NCBI GenBank assembly: GCA_026225945.1 | Contig: JAMJFZ010001815.1 | Coordinates: forward strand, 2,977,501 to 3,041,500 | From: Cricetomys ansorgei | Taxonomy: Eukaryota; Chordata; Mammalia; Rodentia; Nesomyidae | Reading direction: 5' to 3' | Length of the DNA stretch: 64,000 nt | In this document: piece by piece, positions 44,280 through 55,300 of the stretch | Position numbering within the stretch: the first letter of the stretch is position 1 | Layout of the letters: the number at the start of each line of letters is the position of its first letter | Notes under the pieces: model-generated | What the model was told of the DNA's origin: nothing | The model's input: only the letters and a program-made list of their open reading frames with translations | Database searches by the model: none | Made by a program: the position numbers and the translations under genes

Positions 44280-44655
44280 TCCCTCCATAATGGCCTGGAA
44301 TTTGTGGAGTTACACTTGGGTCTCCTCCATGATGGCTGGTACCACATAGAGGTCCCCTCTAGGACTTCCCCATAATGGCCATGAGCTGTAGCTTGTGAGG
44401 GGTTTTTAAAGGCAGATCCCATGAGGCTCTGTGTTTTCCATCAGGCCCAATCAGGGGTGAGCACACATTTTGATGTATTTCCTACCTGGGCATCTCTTGC
44501 CTACCTGTTTCCCGTCTAGGCATTCCTGCCTCCTCCCTGGATATCTCTTGCCCATATCCAGTCAGAGCAAGCAGATATCCTGTGTCATTAATTAAGTTTT
44601 GGACCCGGATGTAAACACACAAGACATTTATCTGAGTATAGTTTTCCATGGCATT
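44280..44655. other. sequence between two LTRs
   Basis: Contains three related CCATAATGGCC / CCATGATGGCT phrases at 44285, 44328 and 44368, and two similar CTGGGCATCTCTTGCC / CTGGATATCTCTTGCC phrases near 44488 and 44538. It may be LTR-derived, but no family was recognised. Confidence 0.35.
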
Positions 44656-44657
44656 AA

Positions 44658-45147
44658 TGAATGAAATGGGGACATGACCATTCCAAGGTTGAGAAAACTG
44701 TTTTTATTGTAGATTTGAGGGCGAGTATAGCCTGAGGCATCTGGAAGAGTTCAGAGAGGAAGAGAAAGTAATAGCTTAGACATGACCAGTAGTCTGAACC
44801 AGGCCATGATGGGTTGGTGTGGGGGTCAAGTAAGAGAGAAAAAGAGAGAGAGGCAAGAGAGGGGACCAGGATCCAAGAATGGAAGACCAAGAGAGTGAGG
44901 ACCAAGAGACCATGTGGAAGAAGGGGCAGTTTTATATAGGAAAGAGAAGTTGGGGGAAGGGAAGAGAAGCCCTTGGGCTAGAGAGGTTTAGGGTAGGGGG
45001 TGTGAGAGAGAAGAGCAGAGAGGAGCCACAGGTACTGAGTGAGTCTGGAGCCAGTGTGCTGTCAGCATGCGCTTTGGTATGCTAATAGGCACCTCTGTTA
45101 GCCATTTGTCCCGGGTTCCTTTGGAACCTGACAATACAAACCTTCCA
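44658..45147 (-). mobile_element. solo ERV LTR, 490 bp
   Basis: On the minus strand a TATA box CTATATAAAACTG (plus 44927-44939) precedes, by about 220 bp, a poly(A) signal ACAATAAAAACAG (plus 44699-44711), the order expected of U3-R-U5. Choosing TGAATGAAATGG as the left end and CCTTCCA as the right end gives TG...CA termini and a 5-bp duplication ATTAA (44653-44657 and 45148-45152). An alternative right end at 45132 lacks a matching duplication. The region between TATA and poly(A) is purine-rich on the plus strand. No viral genes. Confidence 0.7.
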
Positions 45148-45152
45148 ATTAA

Positions 45153-45965
45153 AGAGCACAGGTCTAGGAAGAACAATCCATTTTCATGCTTGGGGTCAGT
45201 AAGGCAGGAGGTGTTGTGAAATGTGACTGGGGAAAAGTGATGATCTAATGGAAACAGACAAGTGGGAAACCCACAGGGCTTCTTGCCATTGTTTGCGGCC
45301 TCTCTCTGGGCAGCATTCCTTCCTCCCAGGTGCAGGACAGGACCCTTCTCAACTAGAAGTGTGTAGTCTACTCTCAGACAAGATAGATAGAGAATTTCTC
45401 TGTAGCAAACTCATAAATGAAAAGGCAGGGGAGGCGCTGGAGACATGGCTGGGTGAGTAAAGCCCTTGACTCACACATAAGGACCTAGTGGTGAATCTCC
45501 AGAACCCACGTAAGCTGGGCACAGCGTGCATCCCTAGTGATCCTATGGTGAGGTGGAAACTTGAAGTTGCCTGAGTGTTCTCAGATCAGGTAGTGTGGCT
45601 TATGCAGTGGCAAACAGCCGAGACTCTGTCTCAAACAAGGTGAAGGCAAGGACCCGAACCAGAGGTTGACCTCTGACCTCCACACGTGCACCATGGCACA
45701 CATATGGCTATATCCTCACAACTGAATGTCCACACACATATACAAGTGATTCAGCTCTGATTCCTATAGACAGGAAAGCTGAAGGACAATTTTTATATTT
45801 CACGACTGACTTGGAGAAGAGTGTTCAGATTTCTGTGATCCGCCTACGGAAGGAGCAATTCTGGGTTCCTGTGGCTTACTTACAGGAGAATGAGAGACAG
45901 AAGGTCAGGGAGGAGCTTTGCTTCTGAGACCTTCAGTTTGATCTTTCATTTTCCTGAGCTTCAGC
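45153..45965 (+). repeat. LTR-like family R, copy 4, split by a B4 SINE
   Basis: Left part matches copy 1 (GGGCAGCATTCCTTCCTCCC, GATAGAGAATTTCTCTGTAG) and right part matches copy 2 (GACTTGGAGAAGAGTGTTCA, 'GATTTCTGTGATCCGCC', GTTCCTGTGGCTTACTTAC). The two are separated by the B4-type SINE at 45434-45748, so this copy joins what copies 1 and 2 show separately. Confidence 0.6.
45434..45748 (+). mobile_element. B4-type SINE (ID-B1 fusion)
   Basis: GCTGGAGACATGGCTGGGTG head, 'AGAACCCACGTAAGCTGGGC' joining an ID-like to a B1-like part, 'GAGACTCTGTCTCAAACAAG', then a B3-like CCTCTGACCTCCACACGTGC end and CA-rich tail. Confidence 0.75.
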
Positions 45966-46304
45966 ATTGGCTACCTCTTGGCTCTCAAGCCTATCGGATG
46001 ACCTCCATATCTATACTTTACCCATAAGAAGCACAGGGTTGTCCCTACGCAAAAACACGCAAGGTCTCTAGAGCTGCAAGCATCTGAAAAGGCCTCCATT
46101 CCTCTAGGCACAAGGGACCAGGGGACCCTCAGCAAACTCCTGGATGACAAGGTGCAATCTTGAGTGCCAAGAATAGGCGTACAAAGAACCCACACCCAGT
46201 CAGTTGCTGTGTCTCCACCCTTTGGTTGCTGCGTATATTGCAGTGTTACAAAACACTGGTGAATGTACTCATGTGTTTTTGACAAAGCAACAGTGAGGTG
46301 TATG

Positions 46305-46624
46305 TGATACAGAAGTTTGTTTTTAGTTATGTTTAAAATGTTATTTTGGGCATCGTAGGATGAAGGGCTGGCGGTTTGTATTGTCTGCAGGTGTTGGCTT
46401 CCTGTGGAGGATGTTTGATTGCTCACGATCTGCACGTGCTATCAGTAGAACACCTGAGGAGCTTAGTTATCAATAAAAACCCCTGAGATGAGAGGCTTAG
46501 GTTCCACTGTCCAGGATGGTTCTGGACATGATAATGATTCCCCCTGCTGAGGTCTGGCAGAGTTTGCACCTATGAATATGCCTCCTTGTCTTCCTTGCGG
46601 AGCCACGGCAGGTATACTACTACA
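46305..46624 (+). mobile_element. solo LTR, family T, 320 bp, perfect 6-bp duplication
   Basis: Starts TGATACAGAAGTTTG and ends GGTATACTACTACA, with TGTATG on both sides (46299-46304 and 46625-46630). Poly(A) signal CAATAAAAAC at 46471-46480. TG...CA ends and a 6-bp duplication fit an ERVK-type LTR. It carries no gene. Sister copies: 52206-52544 (plus), 43959-44276 (minus) and a truncated one at 36341-36423. Confidence 0.9.
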
Positions 46625-46630
46625 TGTATG

Positions 46631-48162
46631 TATGTGTGTGCATATGTATGTAGACACACATTCCTCTTCTCTCCCTACAAAGGATGACCACAGCATTTAC
46701 GAAATGTATTGCCCAAATTGAGGCCCTTTTGAAAGTCCTTTAAATATGCTTCAGAATGGCCGTTAAGTCAAAGCAGTACGGTGACGCTACCATAACAAAT
46801 ATATATATATTTGAATCCTGCCGTGGTGCCCCAGTTGCCTGCTATGCTCAGACAGTAACGTGCTGTATGGGGCTGCTGCAAATGCGTGAATGGGATGGAT
46901 GGGATAGATGTGTGGACACAGGCAAGTTTTAGCAAAGGTTTATTTCTTAAGGGGGAGAAGGAGGGACACTGAGTCTGGGGAAGAACAAGACCCTGCAGAG
47001 GGACAGAGATTGCCAAGGGATGGGGTGGGGGGGAGGCAGGACAGGTCAACTGAGTAAGAGACACAGAACAGAGAGTGGTACTGCCAGCCCACCAGGGTTA
47101 TATCGGAATTGGCACCAGAGCCCTGCTGATGCCGCAAGATAGGTGGCTTCAGGAAGGTACAGGGCACTGAGGCAGTGCCCCGACAGCTGCAGTAAGAAGC
47201 AATAGGTTGTACCGTGCAGCCCACGGATGTGGGAGCTCCCGCATTTAAGGCTGGAGAAGTACATGCTCTGAAGTTCACACAGTGACAAAATTCCCCAATG
47301 GTGAAATTGCCTGTTTGCTTCATGGTTCTCAGAATGAACGTGTCTCCATCGTTTAAGGGATACATGTTTGTATTTTGGATCGGAAAGTTTGCTTGAGAAA
47401 GCCTTTGTTGCCCTTGCTGAAGGCAGAGCCAAAATCCGTAGACTCAAATTCTTAGAACACAGAAACCAAGGGCCCCAGCAATGCTGCTTATGCTGTAGAC
47501 ACATGGCCTCTGTGAGCGTCAGATGTTCGGATTCCTTTCTTGTAGAAGGCCAGAAATGCTGCATTCAATTGCTTACAGGCCGGCTCTGTGGGCCTCTTGC
47601 ACTGCCTTCAAAGCTCAATGGCTGTCAGTACTGTTCACTTGCTATTTTATGACATTACCCTAAATTAGAGTGCCTTTATCTTCCCTGTCCTCCCCAAAGG
47701 TTCACAAGGGCCGCTTCCTCGATGGGGTTTCTACAAGACTTTTCAACTTTTGCAGTTTCCTGGCACGTTAGGAGTCATGGTATAATCATATCCAGACCAT
47801 GAATGCACACCAAATATTCTGGATAGCAAAATTAAATAGATTAGAAAAATAGAAGATCGGCAAGAGACAGCACCTTGAGAAGGAAGATTAAGAGTTCTTT
47901 CACAGTTGAGTTGGTACGATTATTATCCCAGTGCCGTGTCTGTTGGGGGTGTGAAGTGGCTAAGGTTGTCCTTCAGTCACGGTTACTGCAGAGTGCCGGC
48001 TCTCTGTGGTGCTCACTTCCTTTCTGCTTGTGTCGGGGTGTTTAGAACTCTTCGCCTAGTACTATGAATTCTCCCAAACATCCTTCCCCCGCGGGTGGCC
48101 AAGTTTGAGAGAGCTGATGGAGCGGCTTCCCAGTTGTTCAGTTCTATCAACATGTATCCTTA
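46631..48162. other. unique sequence with overlapping minus-strand frames
   Basis: No repeat family recognised. Minus-strand frames of 172 codons (47046-47564) and 141 codons (46940-47365) overlap in different frames. Neither product resembles a family I know, and the Cys-rich stretch in the second is not a recognisable domain. A short (AT)n run lies at 46799-46812. Confidence 0.4.
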
Positions 48163-48194
48163 AAAAGAAAGAAAGAAAGAGAAAGAAAGAAAGC
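48163..48194. repeat. (GAAA)n microsatellite
   Basis: Short run of GAAA units with one GAGAAA interruption. Confidence 0.9.
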
Positions 48195-48845
48195 AATACC
48201 AAAAGGCTTTGCTCGCTCTTCCCTGGAAGGTGAGAGAATCAGGGAAGTAGAACTCTCTGAGAAGCTTGAAACGATTGTGATGATTGCAGCTCCAGGCTCT
48301 GTGGCACCCGCGGCAGCCCAGGCACAGGCTGCGGTGCTCTGTGTGGGAGTGCTGAGCATTTGTGAGCCTGCGTTCTGTCCCAGCCACATCAAGGTGGAAA
48401 ACGCCCCAACCCAAGGCCAGGCCTTACTCTGAATTGTTTGAGGAGCTGTGAGACGGCTCTCGCGTCCAGCCTTTTCCTGTGTGGGGCAGAAGGTTAGTGT
48501 GGGAAGCAGGCTCTCCCATCGCAGGCCCCTTTCCTGATGAGGGAGGGAGGGGCCCCTGGGGCCGTGGGTGGTGTGCAGCGGCCTCAGCAGCCCTCTGCAG
48601 CCTGTCTGGAGAGACAAACTGCAAAGGTACTTGACTGGACACATTGTTTCCATCTTCGCCATGTGTTTTTCATTCCCATTTTGGTTACTCTTGGCTCCCA
48701 TAATGGAGCTTGGTTAAGGTACCGTGGTTGTGATTGCTTTTAGACATCCAAAATGAACAGCAATTTGTCTGGGGTGGGCTAAGGAGGATGGTAAGTGGCT
48801 AAGACAGAAAACACATTGCCTTTCAAGAGATCTGGAAAATCCCAT
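48195..48845. other. unique sequence, no feature recognised
   Basis: GC-richer patch at 48530-48605 (GGGAGGGAGGGGCCCCTGGG). A minus-strand frame of 184 codons (48147-48701) starts outside the repeat and ends in it. No recognised product. Confidence 0.4.
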
Positions 48846-48846
48846 T

Positions 48847-48953
48847 CTTCCTCCTCCTCCTCCTCCTCCTCCTCCTCCTCCTCCTCCTCCTCCTCCTCCT
48901 CCTCCTCCCTCCTCCTCCTCCTCCTCTTCCCTCCACCTCCTCCTTCTTCTTTG
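48847..48953. repeat. (CCT)n pyrimidine tract
   Basis: A clean run of CCT units to about 48907, then interrupted CTC/CTT units. Pure pyrimidine for about 100 bp apart from one A at 48935. Confidence 0.93.
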
Positions 48954-49148
48954 TAGGAACAGAATCTGTTAGATAAAGAGCCCAGGGACCTTCCACTAAT
49001 GCAAATGGTAAAACTCAGCATCCAATGGAGCAAGAGCCCCAGACCACAAAGCATTAGGCCATTAGCCTACTGCAGTGGAAGCAGAGAGCAAGATGCAAAG
49101 CTAAACATTCTTCTTCCTGCAAAAATAGAGTGGTTTGCTCAGTCACTG

Positions 49149-49150
49149 TA

Positions 49151-49203
<53 letters not shown>
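49149..49203. repeat. (TAA)n microsatellite
   Basis: About 18 uninterrupted TAA units. Confidence 0.95.
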
Positions 49204-49204
<1 letters not shown>

Positions 49205-49263
49205 GTGCTTACCTATTAGCTAAAAATGCTGAAATATTGTTAGGAGTAAAAGGTTTGCTGTGT

Positions 49264-49425
49264 GGTGGGCAAGACAGCTCAGCAGGTATGCACACGTGTT
49301 ACCAAGGCTGATAACCTGAGTTATCTCCCAGACCCACATGGTGAAAGAGAGCACTGACTCCTACAAGTTGTCTTCTGACTTCCACATGTGCACTGTGGCA
49401 AGTCCAGGCCCACGTGTATATATAG
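49264..49425 (+). mobile_element. B2-family (B3-type) SINE
   Basis: GGTGGGCAAGACAGCTCAGC head (A box), 'CCAAGGCTGATAACCTGAGT', 'CCCAGACCCACATGGTGAAA', 'AGTTGTCTTCTGACTTCCAC' and 'ATGTGCACTGTGGC', the classical B3 order. Confidence 0.85.
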
Positions 49426-49429
49426 GAGA

Positions 49430-49995
49430 GGGGTGTGTGTTTTAATCTGGTGCCAAAATCAGAAGTCTTACAAGATCTCAAGCAAGTCTTCCTCTTGCTT
49501 GAGGTCTATCTCTGTTCTATCTCTGTCTCTATTCCTCTACAGTACAGATAACTGTACTTGGAAGGAGTCATTGGCAGGATGTGTGAAATAAGCTTTTGAA
49601 ATTTTCAAGTGGTTTCCTGATAACTGAAGGTGACCTGTCCTTGTGCTGGAATCATCTTACCTTTGGCAGCGATCTCTGTGCTGTTGGCTGTTCCTCATGT
49701 CTGAGTCTCACTGGTGGCCCCAATCCCGCAGCAGAATCTAGAACCTCCTCATAACTCTGCGGGCAAAGTTAGGGGTGGTAAGAGAAGAGCAACCCGAGGG
49801 ACCCAGTCCTAGATCACATTACCTAGATCAGGCTCAAAGCAAACACTCTGCATTTACTCTCAGTGTCACTCAGCTACTATGGGATGCTGCTGGATTCCTA
49901 GGTGCTTTGAGTTGCAGGGGAATTAAGAAATGAGCAGTTTAACATCTTGACACGGTGGGCTACATGCTGCATTTGATCGGATTTCCTCGTTGGCT
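49430..49995. other. unique sequence, no feature recognised
   Basis: No gene or repeat family recognised. Confidence 0.4.
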
Positions 49996-49997
49996 GA

Positions 49998-50075
49998 TAG
50001 ACGTGGTCTAGTGGTAAAAATGGCTAGCACGAAACCAGGCACCCGGGATGATTTGGGTATGAAGCCCAGTGGATC
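49998..50075 (+). mobile_element. tRNA-derived SINE or tRNA pseudogene
   Basis: TGGTCTAGTGG fits the pol III A box (TRGYNNARNNG) exactly, and GGTATGAAGCC about 45 bp later fits the B box (GGTTCRANNCC) with two mismatches. The stem regions do not pair as a tRNA, so it is not a functional tRNA gene. A diverged ID-like SINE is most likely; the A-rich sequence near 50115-50135 could be its tail. Confidence 0.4.
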
Positions 50076-50079
50076 CATT

Positions 50080-51689
50080 CATAGTACACAGACCTAGACA
50101 ATGGATTTCTCAATCAATAAAATAAAGAGAATGAGATCAAGCTAAGCCACACTGGGTAGTAGAACTGGCAGCAGCATTTAATTTTGACCTCTCGGATCTG
50201 GAACATTTGTTATCCAGTCTCATCTTTGTGAAAAAACAAAATAATCGGAATACTGAGACTCTAAGTAGCTTGCAGTTGGTTTGTAGATCATGCCTTATCT
50301 AGAGCTATAATCCTGAAGTCGGAAGAAAAAAGAAAAAGAAGTCAAAAGGAAATTATAAACTAGAAAGAAGGTATTTGCCTTTTCTGTGATCCTTGATCCC
50401 ATCACCTTCTCATTTCTCCACGGACCTCTCCTGTTCCCAGCATCAGATACTGACCTCCATGCCCAGCTTCCACACACTTGGGCTGGGAAGTAGTGAGAGT
50501 TCGTAGAGCTAGGAATCCACGCCATCTTCACTACAGTAGATAGGAGCCTCTTGAAAGCCCAGAGCAAAAGAGCGAACCCATGACAATCCCGAGGTAACCA
50601 AGCCATCTTTAAGCCAACCAGCAGTTTCCCTGTGACTTTTGCCTTCTGATGCTGATGCACTGCAGAGCAAGTGGCATGTTGAGGAACCTGCAGCAGGAAT
50701 CTGGGAGAGTGGCCTCCATTGTACTTCCTCTCTGGCAATCCCTCTGGACTGTGTTGCCCTCGCATATAACTACAGGACAGGACCCCAAGAGAGACAAAAG
50801 ACTAATGGAAGTAAAAACACTACTACTAATAATTCAAATGTAAAACCAGCATAGTGAGGAAATCAAGACATCTCTTCTGTTAAATCCAAGAAGCAAATGG
50901 GGAAAATGAAACCCCAGGACAAGGAGTCCTTGACAGCAAGGACTCTGCTCTGTGAGCCAGTACACACTGTGCTTTCCACACCATTGATATTCCTGAATTT
51001 GGCAGTTCTGACATCAATGTAATAATGCTGGCTTGGGATAAATTTGTCTTCTTGATGAAAGCTGAGTTCATTTTCTTCCCTCAGGCATTTGGCTTTCTGT
51101 AGAGCATATGTCCACAGGGAATCGGTTCCAGACCTCCAGGATACAAGGACATTAAAGTGCATTGGATGATGTCATGTTTGCACACAACCCACACTCATCT
51201 TCACATATGCTACCTCGGATATATGTGACACAGTGCCTGCATACCACTTCATACATGCAATGCAGAGTCATACTCTCCAAGTAGCAAACTCAAGATTTGC
51301 TTTTTTGGAGAGTTCCAGAATGTTGTTTTGAGTAATTCTTATCCATGGTTGGTTGAATCCATAGATGAGGAACTCACAATTAGGGAAAGCCAACTGTAAT
51401 TGTGATTAGTCTACCCTAACACTCACCATTCAATAACCAGGGACTGGACTGCTGGCTTTTAAACCCTAATCCATAACTTCCAGCAAAGCAGGGTGCCACT
51501 GTAGTGCCATTACCACTAGCACCAAATCAAATCCATGAAGACTCTGCCCCTCGCCTATGAGGAACTGGCTATTCCCCTGGCTAGTGATGCTAGATGGAAG
51601 TGATGTTCACTTTATTCCCATCAGATAGCCGAGTTCCCAGGAGGCTTGGACTACGTGGAGTCTGACTCTAGTCTTCCTTAATCTGGCTA
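50080..51689. other. unique sequence, no feature recognised
   Basis: A minus-strand frame of 156 codons (50295-50765) and one of 99 codons (50863-51162) are present, but neither product is recognisable and both are overlapped by other frames. Confidence 0.4.
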
Positions 51690-52125
51690 AGGGGCTGAAT
51701 ATGCCCCACCCCAAAATTCGTATTTGGAACCCCTGACCTATAACAACTCAGGATGGAACCTCATTTGTTAGTAGGACTGTTACAAATGCAATTAGTTAAG
51801 AAGACGTGAATAACATTCCTTCCACTTCAGTATGATGTGTATCCTGATAAAGCGGGGACATTTAGGACAGGGAGAATGTGTGTGAATGTGAAGACAGAGA
51901 TCAGGGCGGTGAGTCTACCTACCAAGGAGAGCCAATGATCACTATCAATTCACCAGGAGCAACCTGAGAGTCATGGGATGAAGTTTTTTGCCTATGGCTT
52001 TCAAAAGAGACAAGTCTACCCGCACCTTGATCTTAGCCTTCTGGTCTCTAGAGCTATAAGAAAAATGAATCTGTGTGTTCAGGTCACCCAGTCTTCTTGT
52101 GGCAGTCTAGCACGAGGGCTATCAG
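51690..52125 (+). mobile_element. MLT1-like MaLR LTR
   Basis: MLT1 order is visible: GGGGCTGAATATGCCCCACC, 'CCCCTGACCTATAACA', 'GCAATTAGTTAAGAAG', 'GACATTTAGGACAGGGAG', 'CACCTTGATCTTAGCCTTCT', 'CTCTAGAGCTATAAGAAAAA' and CACCCAGTCTTCTTGTGGCA. Close to full length, diverged, eutherian age. Confidence 0.7.
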
Positions 52126-52205
52126 GTAGCTTGTCTCAAAAAGATGGGGGCTGAATACAAGCACTGAATCCTGCTCTTGAAGCATTGGCCACTGCATCCT
52201 GGACT

Positions 52206-52544
52206 TGTGGAAGTTTATTTTTAGTGTATTTTAATGTATAAAATAATTGTTTTGTGAACTGTTGGGTAAGGGCTGCCTAGGTTTGGCATTTTGTATTGTC
52301 TGCAGGTGTTGGATCTATGTGGGGGACGTTTGATTGCTAATGATTTGCACGTGCTATGGTAGAACTTTTGAGGAGTTCTGGATCAATAAAAACACCTGAG
52401 CTCAGATGCTCAGGGTTATCCTATCTAATATGTCACTGGCCACGACAGTGGTTCCCTCCTCTGAGGTCTGGCAGTGATTACACCTGTGAAAAATGCCCCC
52501 TCTGTGTCTCCTTGGTAAGCCACCACAGTAAGTGTACTACTACA
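52206..52544 (+). mobile_element. solo LTR, family T, 339 bp
   Basis: Starts TGTGGAAGTTTATTTTTAG and ends AAGTGTACTACTACA, with TGGACT before (52200-52205) and TGGACC after (52545-52550). Poly(A) signal AATAAA at 52385-52390. It differs from the copy at 46305 by a roughly 10-bp insertion near its start and scattered substitutions. Confidence 0.88.
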
Positions 52545-52550
52545 TGGACC

Positions 52551-53693
52551 ACCCTCCACTGATTGCTGTGAATGCCCCATAATGCTGGACTGTCGGTATG
52601 GGAAAAGAAAATAGCCATTTTCTCTAGCCTTGTGCTTTGCAGATGAAGCCCACAAGTCACACAAGGAAAAGGCAAAAGTTGTGTTTGCTGAGAATTTATT
52701 TTATTCTGCAGAGATGTTTAGAGCAGAGTGAAATGCCAAAGAGGGGAGTTTATAACCCCTTTTAATAAGCATGGATTTATGAATTGTTTTCTTTCTTCCT
52801 TTTTTAAACAAAGGAAAAGGTGTTGGGCTTCTAGGAATGGTGAATTGTGGGAGGGGAAATTAATGGAAGAGAAGTTTGTTGTACAGACCCGCCATGGTGC
52901 CTTGCGGCTGTTCTCCTGATACAGGAAGTGGAAGGGGGCACAAAGGAAAATTTATGTCTTGTTTTTACACAGATGGGGAGCAGGGGTGGCAGAATGTTCT
53001 TTCTGCTTTTACTGCTTCTTAAATGCCTTCGGCTCAAAATAACTGTTACACCAGAGTGGGGGTGGCACTGGGGGTGGTACATCCTTGTCCTTTTCAGTGG
53101 CCTTTTACAGATCTGTGCGTTTGCCTTCCAGATATATAGAGCCAGGAAAGCCGGCTGTGTAGATGTAATCAATAAAACAAACAGGACAGCTCTCCGTAAT
53201 GATCACTCCAAAGACTTTGGTCAGGGAAAGATGGGCAATCTGTGGCTTAATGAAATGTTTCCACACACAGTTTCAATTCTTCATAGTCCTCGTTCCAGCC
53301 TGTTACATAAAACACTGAGTCGGAGATGTGCTTCTTGACTTGGTTAACCCATGCAAGGCGTGAGCTCTGTCCTCACCATGGAGTATGTCCTGTCAAGAGT
53401 GGTTCTTCTCGGAGCCACTCAGGTGTATGGATGGCTGTGACCTTAAAGACTTTGTTTCATTTACTTTTTGTTGTGTTTTGTCTTTTGGATCTATTTCAGG
53501 AGTGTCTTTCCAGCTGACTCATTTCCCTAACACAGTCTGGTGTGATTTTTCACAGATGCAATTTCTGTTCTTCTAAATTTGTCAGGGTATTGTTGCAGTG
53601 CCTGACATGAAGCGCCTTCACTCTCTTTAAAAGCATCGCCAAGCTGCACCGCTGACGGCATTATTCTGGCTTCTTACTAGCTCTTGTGGAATA
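52551..53693. other. unique sequence, no confirmed gene
   Basis: A plus-strand frame of 163 codons at 52847-53338 has a leucine-rich patch and a hydrophobic stretch, but no domain I recognise, and its N-terminal part is overlapped on the minus strand by a 113-codon frame. A pyrimidine run ending ATTTCAG at 53494-53500 looks like a splice acceptor, followed by about 70 nt open in one frame, with no donor. Confidence 0.35.
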
Positions 53694-54720
53694 TGTATGG
53701 TCGATTTCATTATGGCGTTTTCATATACAGCTTTTGTCATATTAACCCCCACCATTACCGTCTCTTGTTCCCCTTTGACTCCTGCTGATCTCCGCTTCCA
53801 CTTCTTTCCTAGCCCTTCTCAACTTCATGTCATTATTTATTTATTTGTTTATTTATTTTTAGGCATTCCAAGATATCTTACTAGGGTTGATTACAGTGTC
53901 ATGGTTAAGAAGTTATTTACAGCAGCATGGGCTCCTTGTCAGTGTGTACACCACTGAAGGAAATCCCTCTCCCTCCCCCCATTAGGTGTCTGTAGATACT
54001 TGGGGAAGAGGAGATCTCCTGAGCTCCTTCCCCCTAGCCACCATCATCTGCCTATAAGTTCTGGGGATTGGAGGGCTCGAGGGTGACAGGCCCAGCCTTA
54101 CCTGGGTCTTGTCAATATCTCAACTGCTATATAAGATCGAGAGCCATGTCATATACCGTAGATAGTATTCCACTTCACTCTTGCTCTTCCTTGGGCTCTT
54201 ACATTCTTCCCACTCATCTCCCACGATGTTCCTTGAGCCTTGGAGGGAGTGATAGCGATGTCCCATTTGTGGCTGAGCACTCAACAATTCCTTAATCTCA
54301 GCACCTCCACCATGTACAAGTCCTTACAGTTATTGCTGCCACTACACAAAGGAGTTTCTCTTACAAAAGATCATGGTAGCACTAATCTATGTGTACAAAC
54401 AAAGTTACTTAGATAGCCATTTGATGGGCACATCATGTCCTTCTAGCAAAACAAAGGCAGTAGCTTTTCCACTAGGGCTTATGACTTACCAAGCCACAGG
54501 CTACAGGCTAGGTTTACAGCACCAGACATGGATAACCTTCTGTGATGTGGGACTCAAATCCAATCAAAGGTTTGGTTACCCCCACTATTTCATCCATTCG
54601 TCTATTATGGATATTTCAGTTATATAAGCCTCTTGGCAATTATGAGTACTTTTGTGAGTATGGATACAGATCCTGCCTTCTGGTCTTCTAGATATATTTC
54701 TGGAGGTGAGATATGCCTTT
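53694..54720 (-). mobile_element. LINE-1 (Lx-type) 3' region, reverse orientation
   Basis: Antisense rodent L1 3' UTR landmarks in order: TTTCATTATGGCGTTTTCAT (3' end), 'GTACACCACTGAAGGAAATC', 'CTCTTACATTCTTCCCACTC', 'GATGTTCCTTGAGCCTTGGA', 'ATGTCCCATTTGTGGCTGAG', 'CTAGGGCTTATGAC', 'GACTCAAATCCAATCAAAG' and GGTTACCCCCACTA. Roughly 1 kb is left. A (TTTA)n patch at 53831-53862 interrupts it. The left edge is clear; the right edge is approximate. Confidence 0.8.
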
Positions 54721-55256
54721 CTTATCTGAGTCCTGACCAGAACTTATAGAGTTTTATTTTCACTCAGCTAGTTCCTTCCTTTCTAGTAACACCAGAAGGA
54801 GATGGGAATAGATTTGCTCATCTTGGTGGCACCGTAAGTATGAATCTCTTAATAAATAACAGATTCCTTCTTAACGACTTCCTCCTGGCCACCCTCCCCA
54901 ACTCCTGGAAGGAAGCTATATTAGCCTGCTTTTTCATAGTTACCATTCTAGGGGTGGAACACAAAGCCTAACGCATGCCAAGCAATGGCCCTACCTCTGA
55001 ACTCTGCCTTTGGCCATATGAGCTTTGAATGTCAAACTAGTCTCAAGTTCTGGCATTATTATCACGTTATTCATTCCGAGGTGGGGACTCTGGGTGCATC
55101 AGAAATAAAGGATTCCAATTAAAACTAGGACTAGGAGATAAGATTAACTAGGCTGTGCTCAGGAAGGGTTAATAAGACTTTGTACCCCACAGTTGTTCGC
55201 CTTAAAAACTGTCTCCAAATGGGACAGCACTCATATTGATACTTCTAAAGTTTTAC
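54721..55256. other. mostly unique sequence
   Basis: An ID-like reverse fragment may lie at 54950-55018 (GAACACAAAGCCTAACGCAT ... CTACCTCTGAACTC) but is too diverged to call firmly. Otherwise nothing recognised. Confidence 0.35.
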
Positions 55257-55300
55257 ATATATAAATATAGATATAGATCTATAGATATAGATATTACATT
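55257..55300. repeat. AT-rich (ATAGAT)n tract
   Basis: Imperfect ATATAG/ATAGAT units, with a near-palindromic centre AGATCTATAGATATAGAT at 55275-55292. Confidence 0.8.

Noticed and set aside
46940..47564. Overlapping minus-strand frames, one Cys-rich, considered as a possible retroviral envelope or gag remnant near the LTR at 46305
   Set aside because: No conserved retroviral motif is visible, and the neighbouring LTR has its own complete target-site duplication on both sides, so it is solo and has no attached body.
48147..48701. 184-codon minus-strand frame
   Set aside because: It ends in the GAAA microsatellite and has low-complexity composition. No recognised domain.
49998..50075. Functional tRNA gene
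   Set aside because: A and B boxes are present but the acceptor and other stems do not pair and the B box has two mismatches. A SINE or pseudogene is more likely.
52847..53338. Plus-strand frame of 163 codons with a hydrophobic stretch
   Set aside because: No known domain, overlapping antisense frame, and the hydrophobic part comes from a run of CTN codons. No splice or promoter support.
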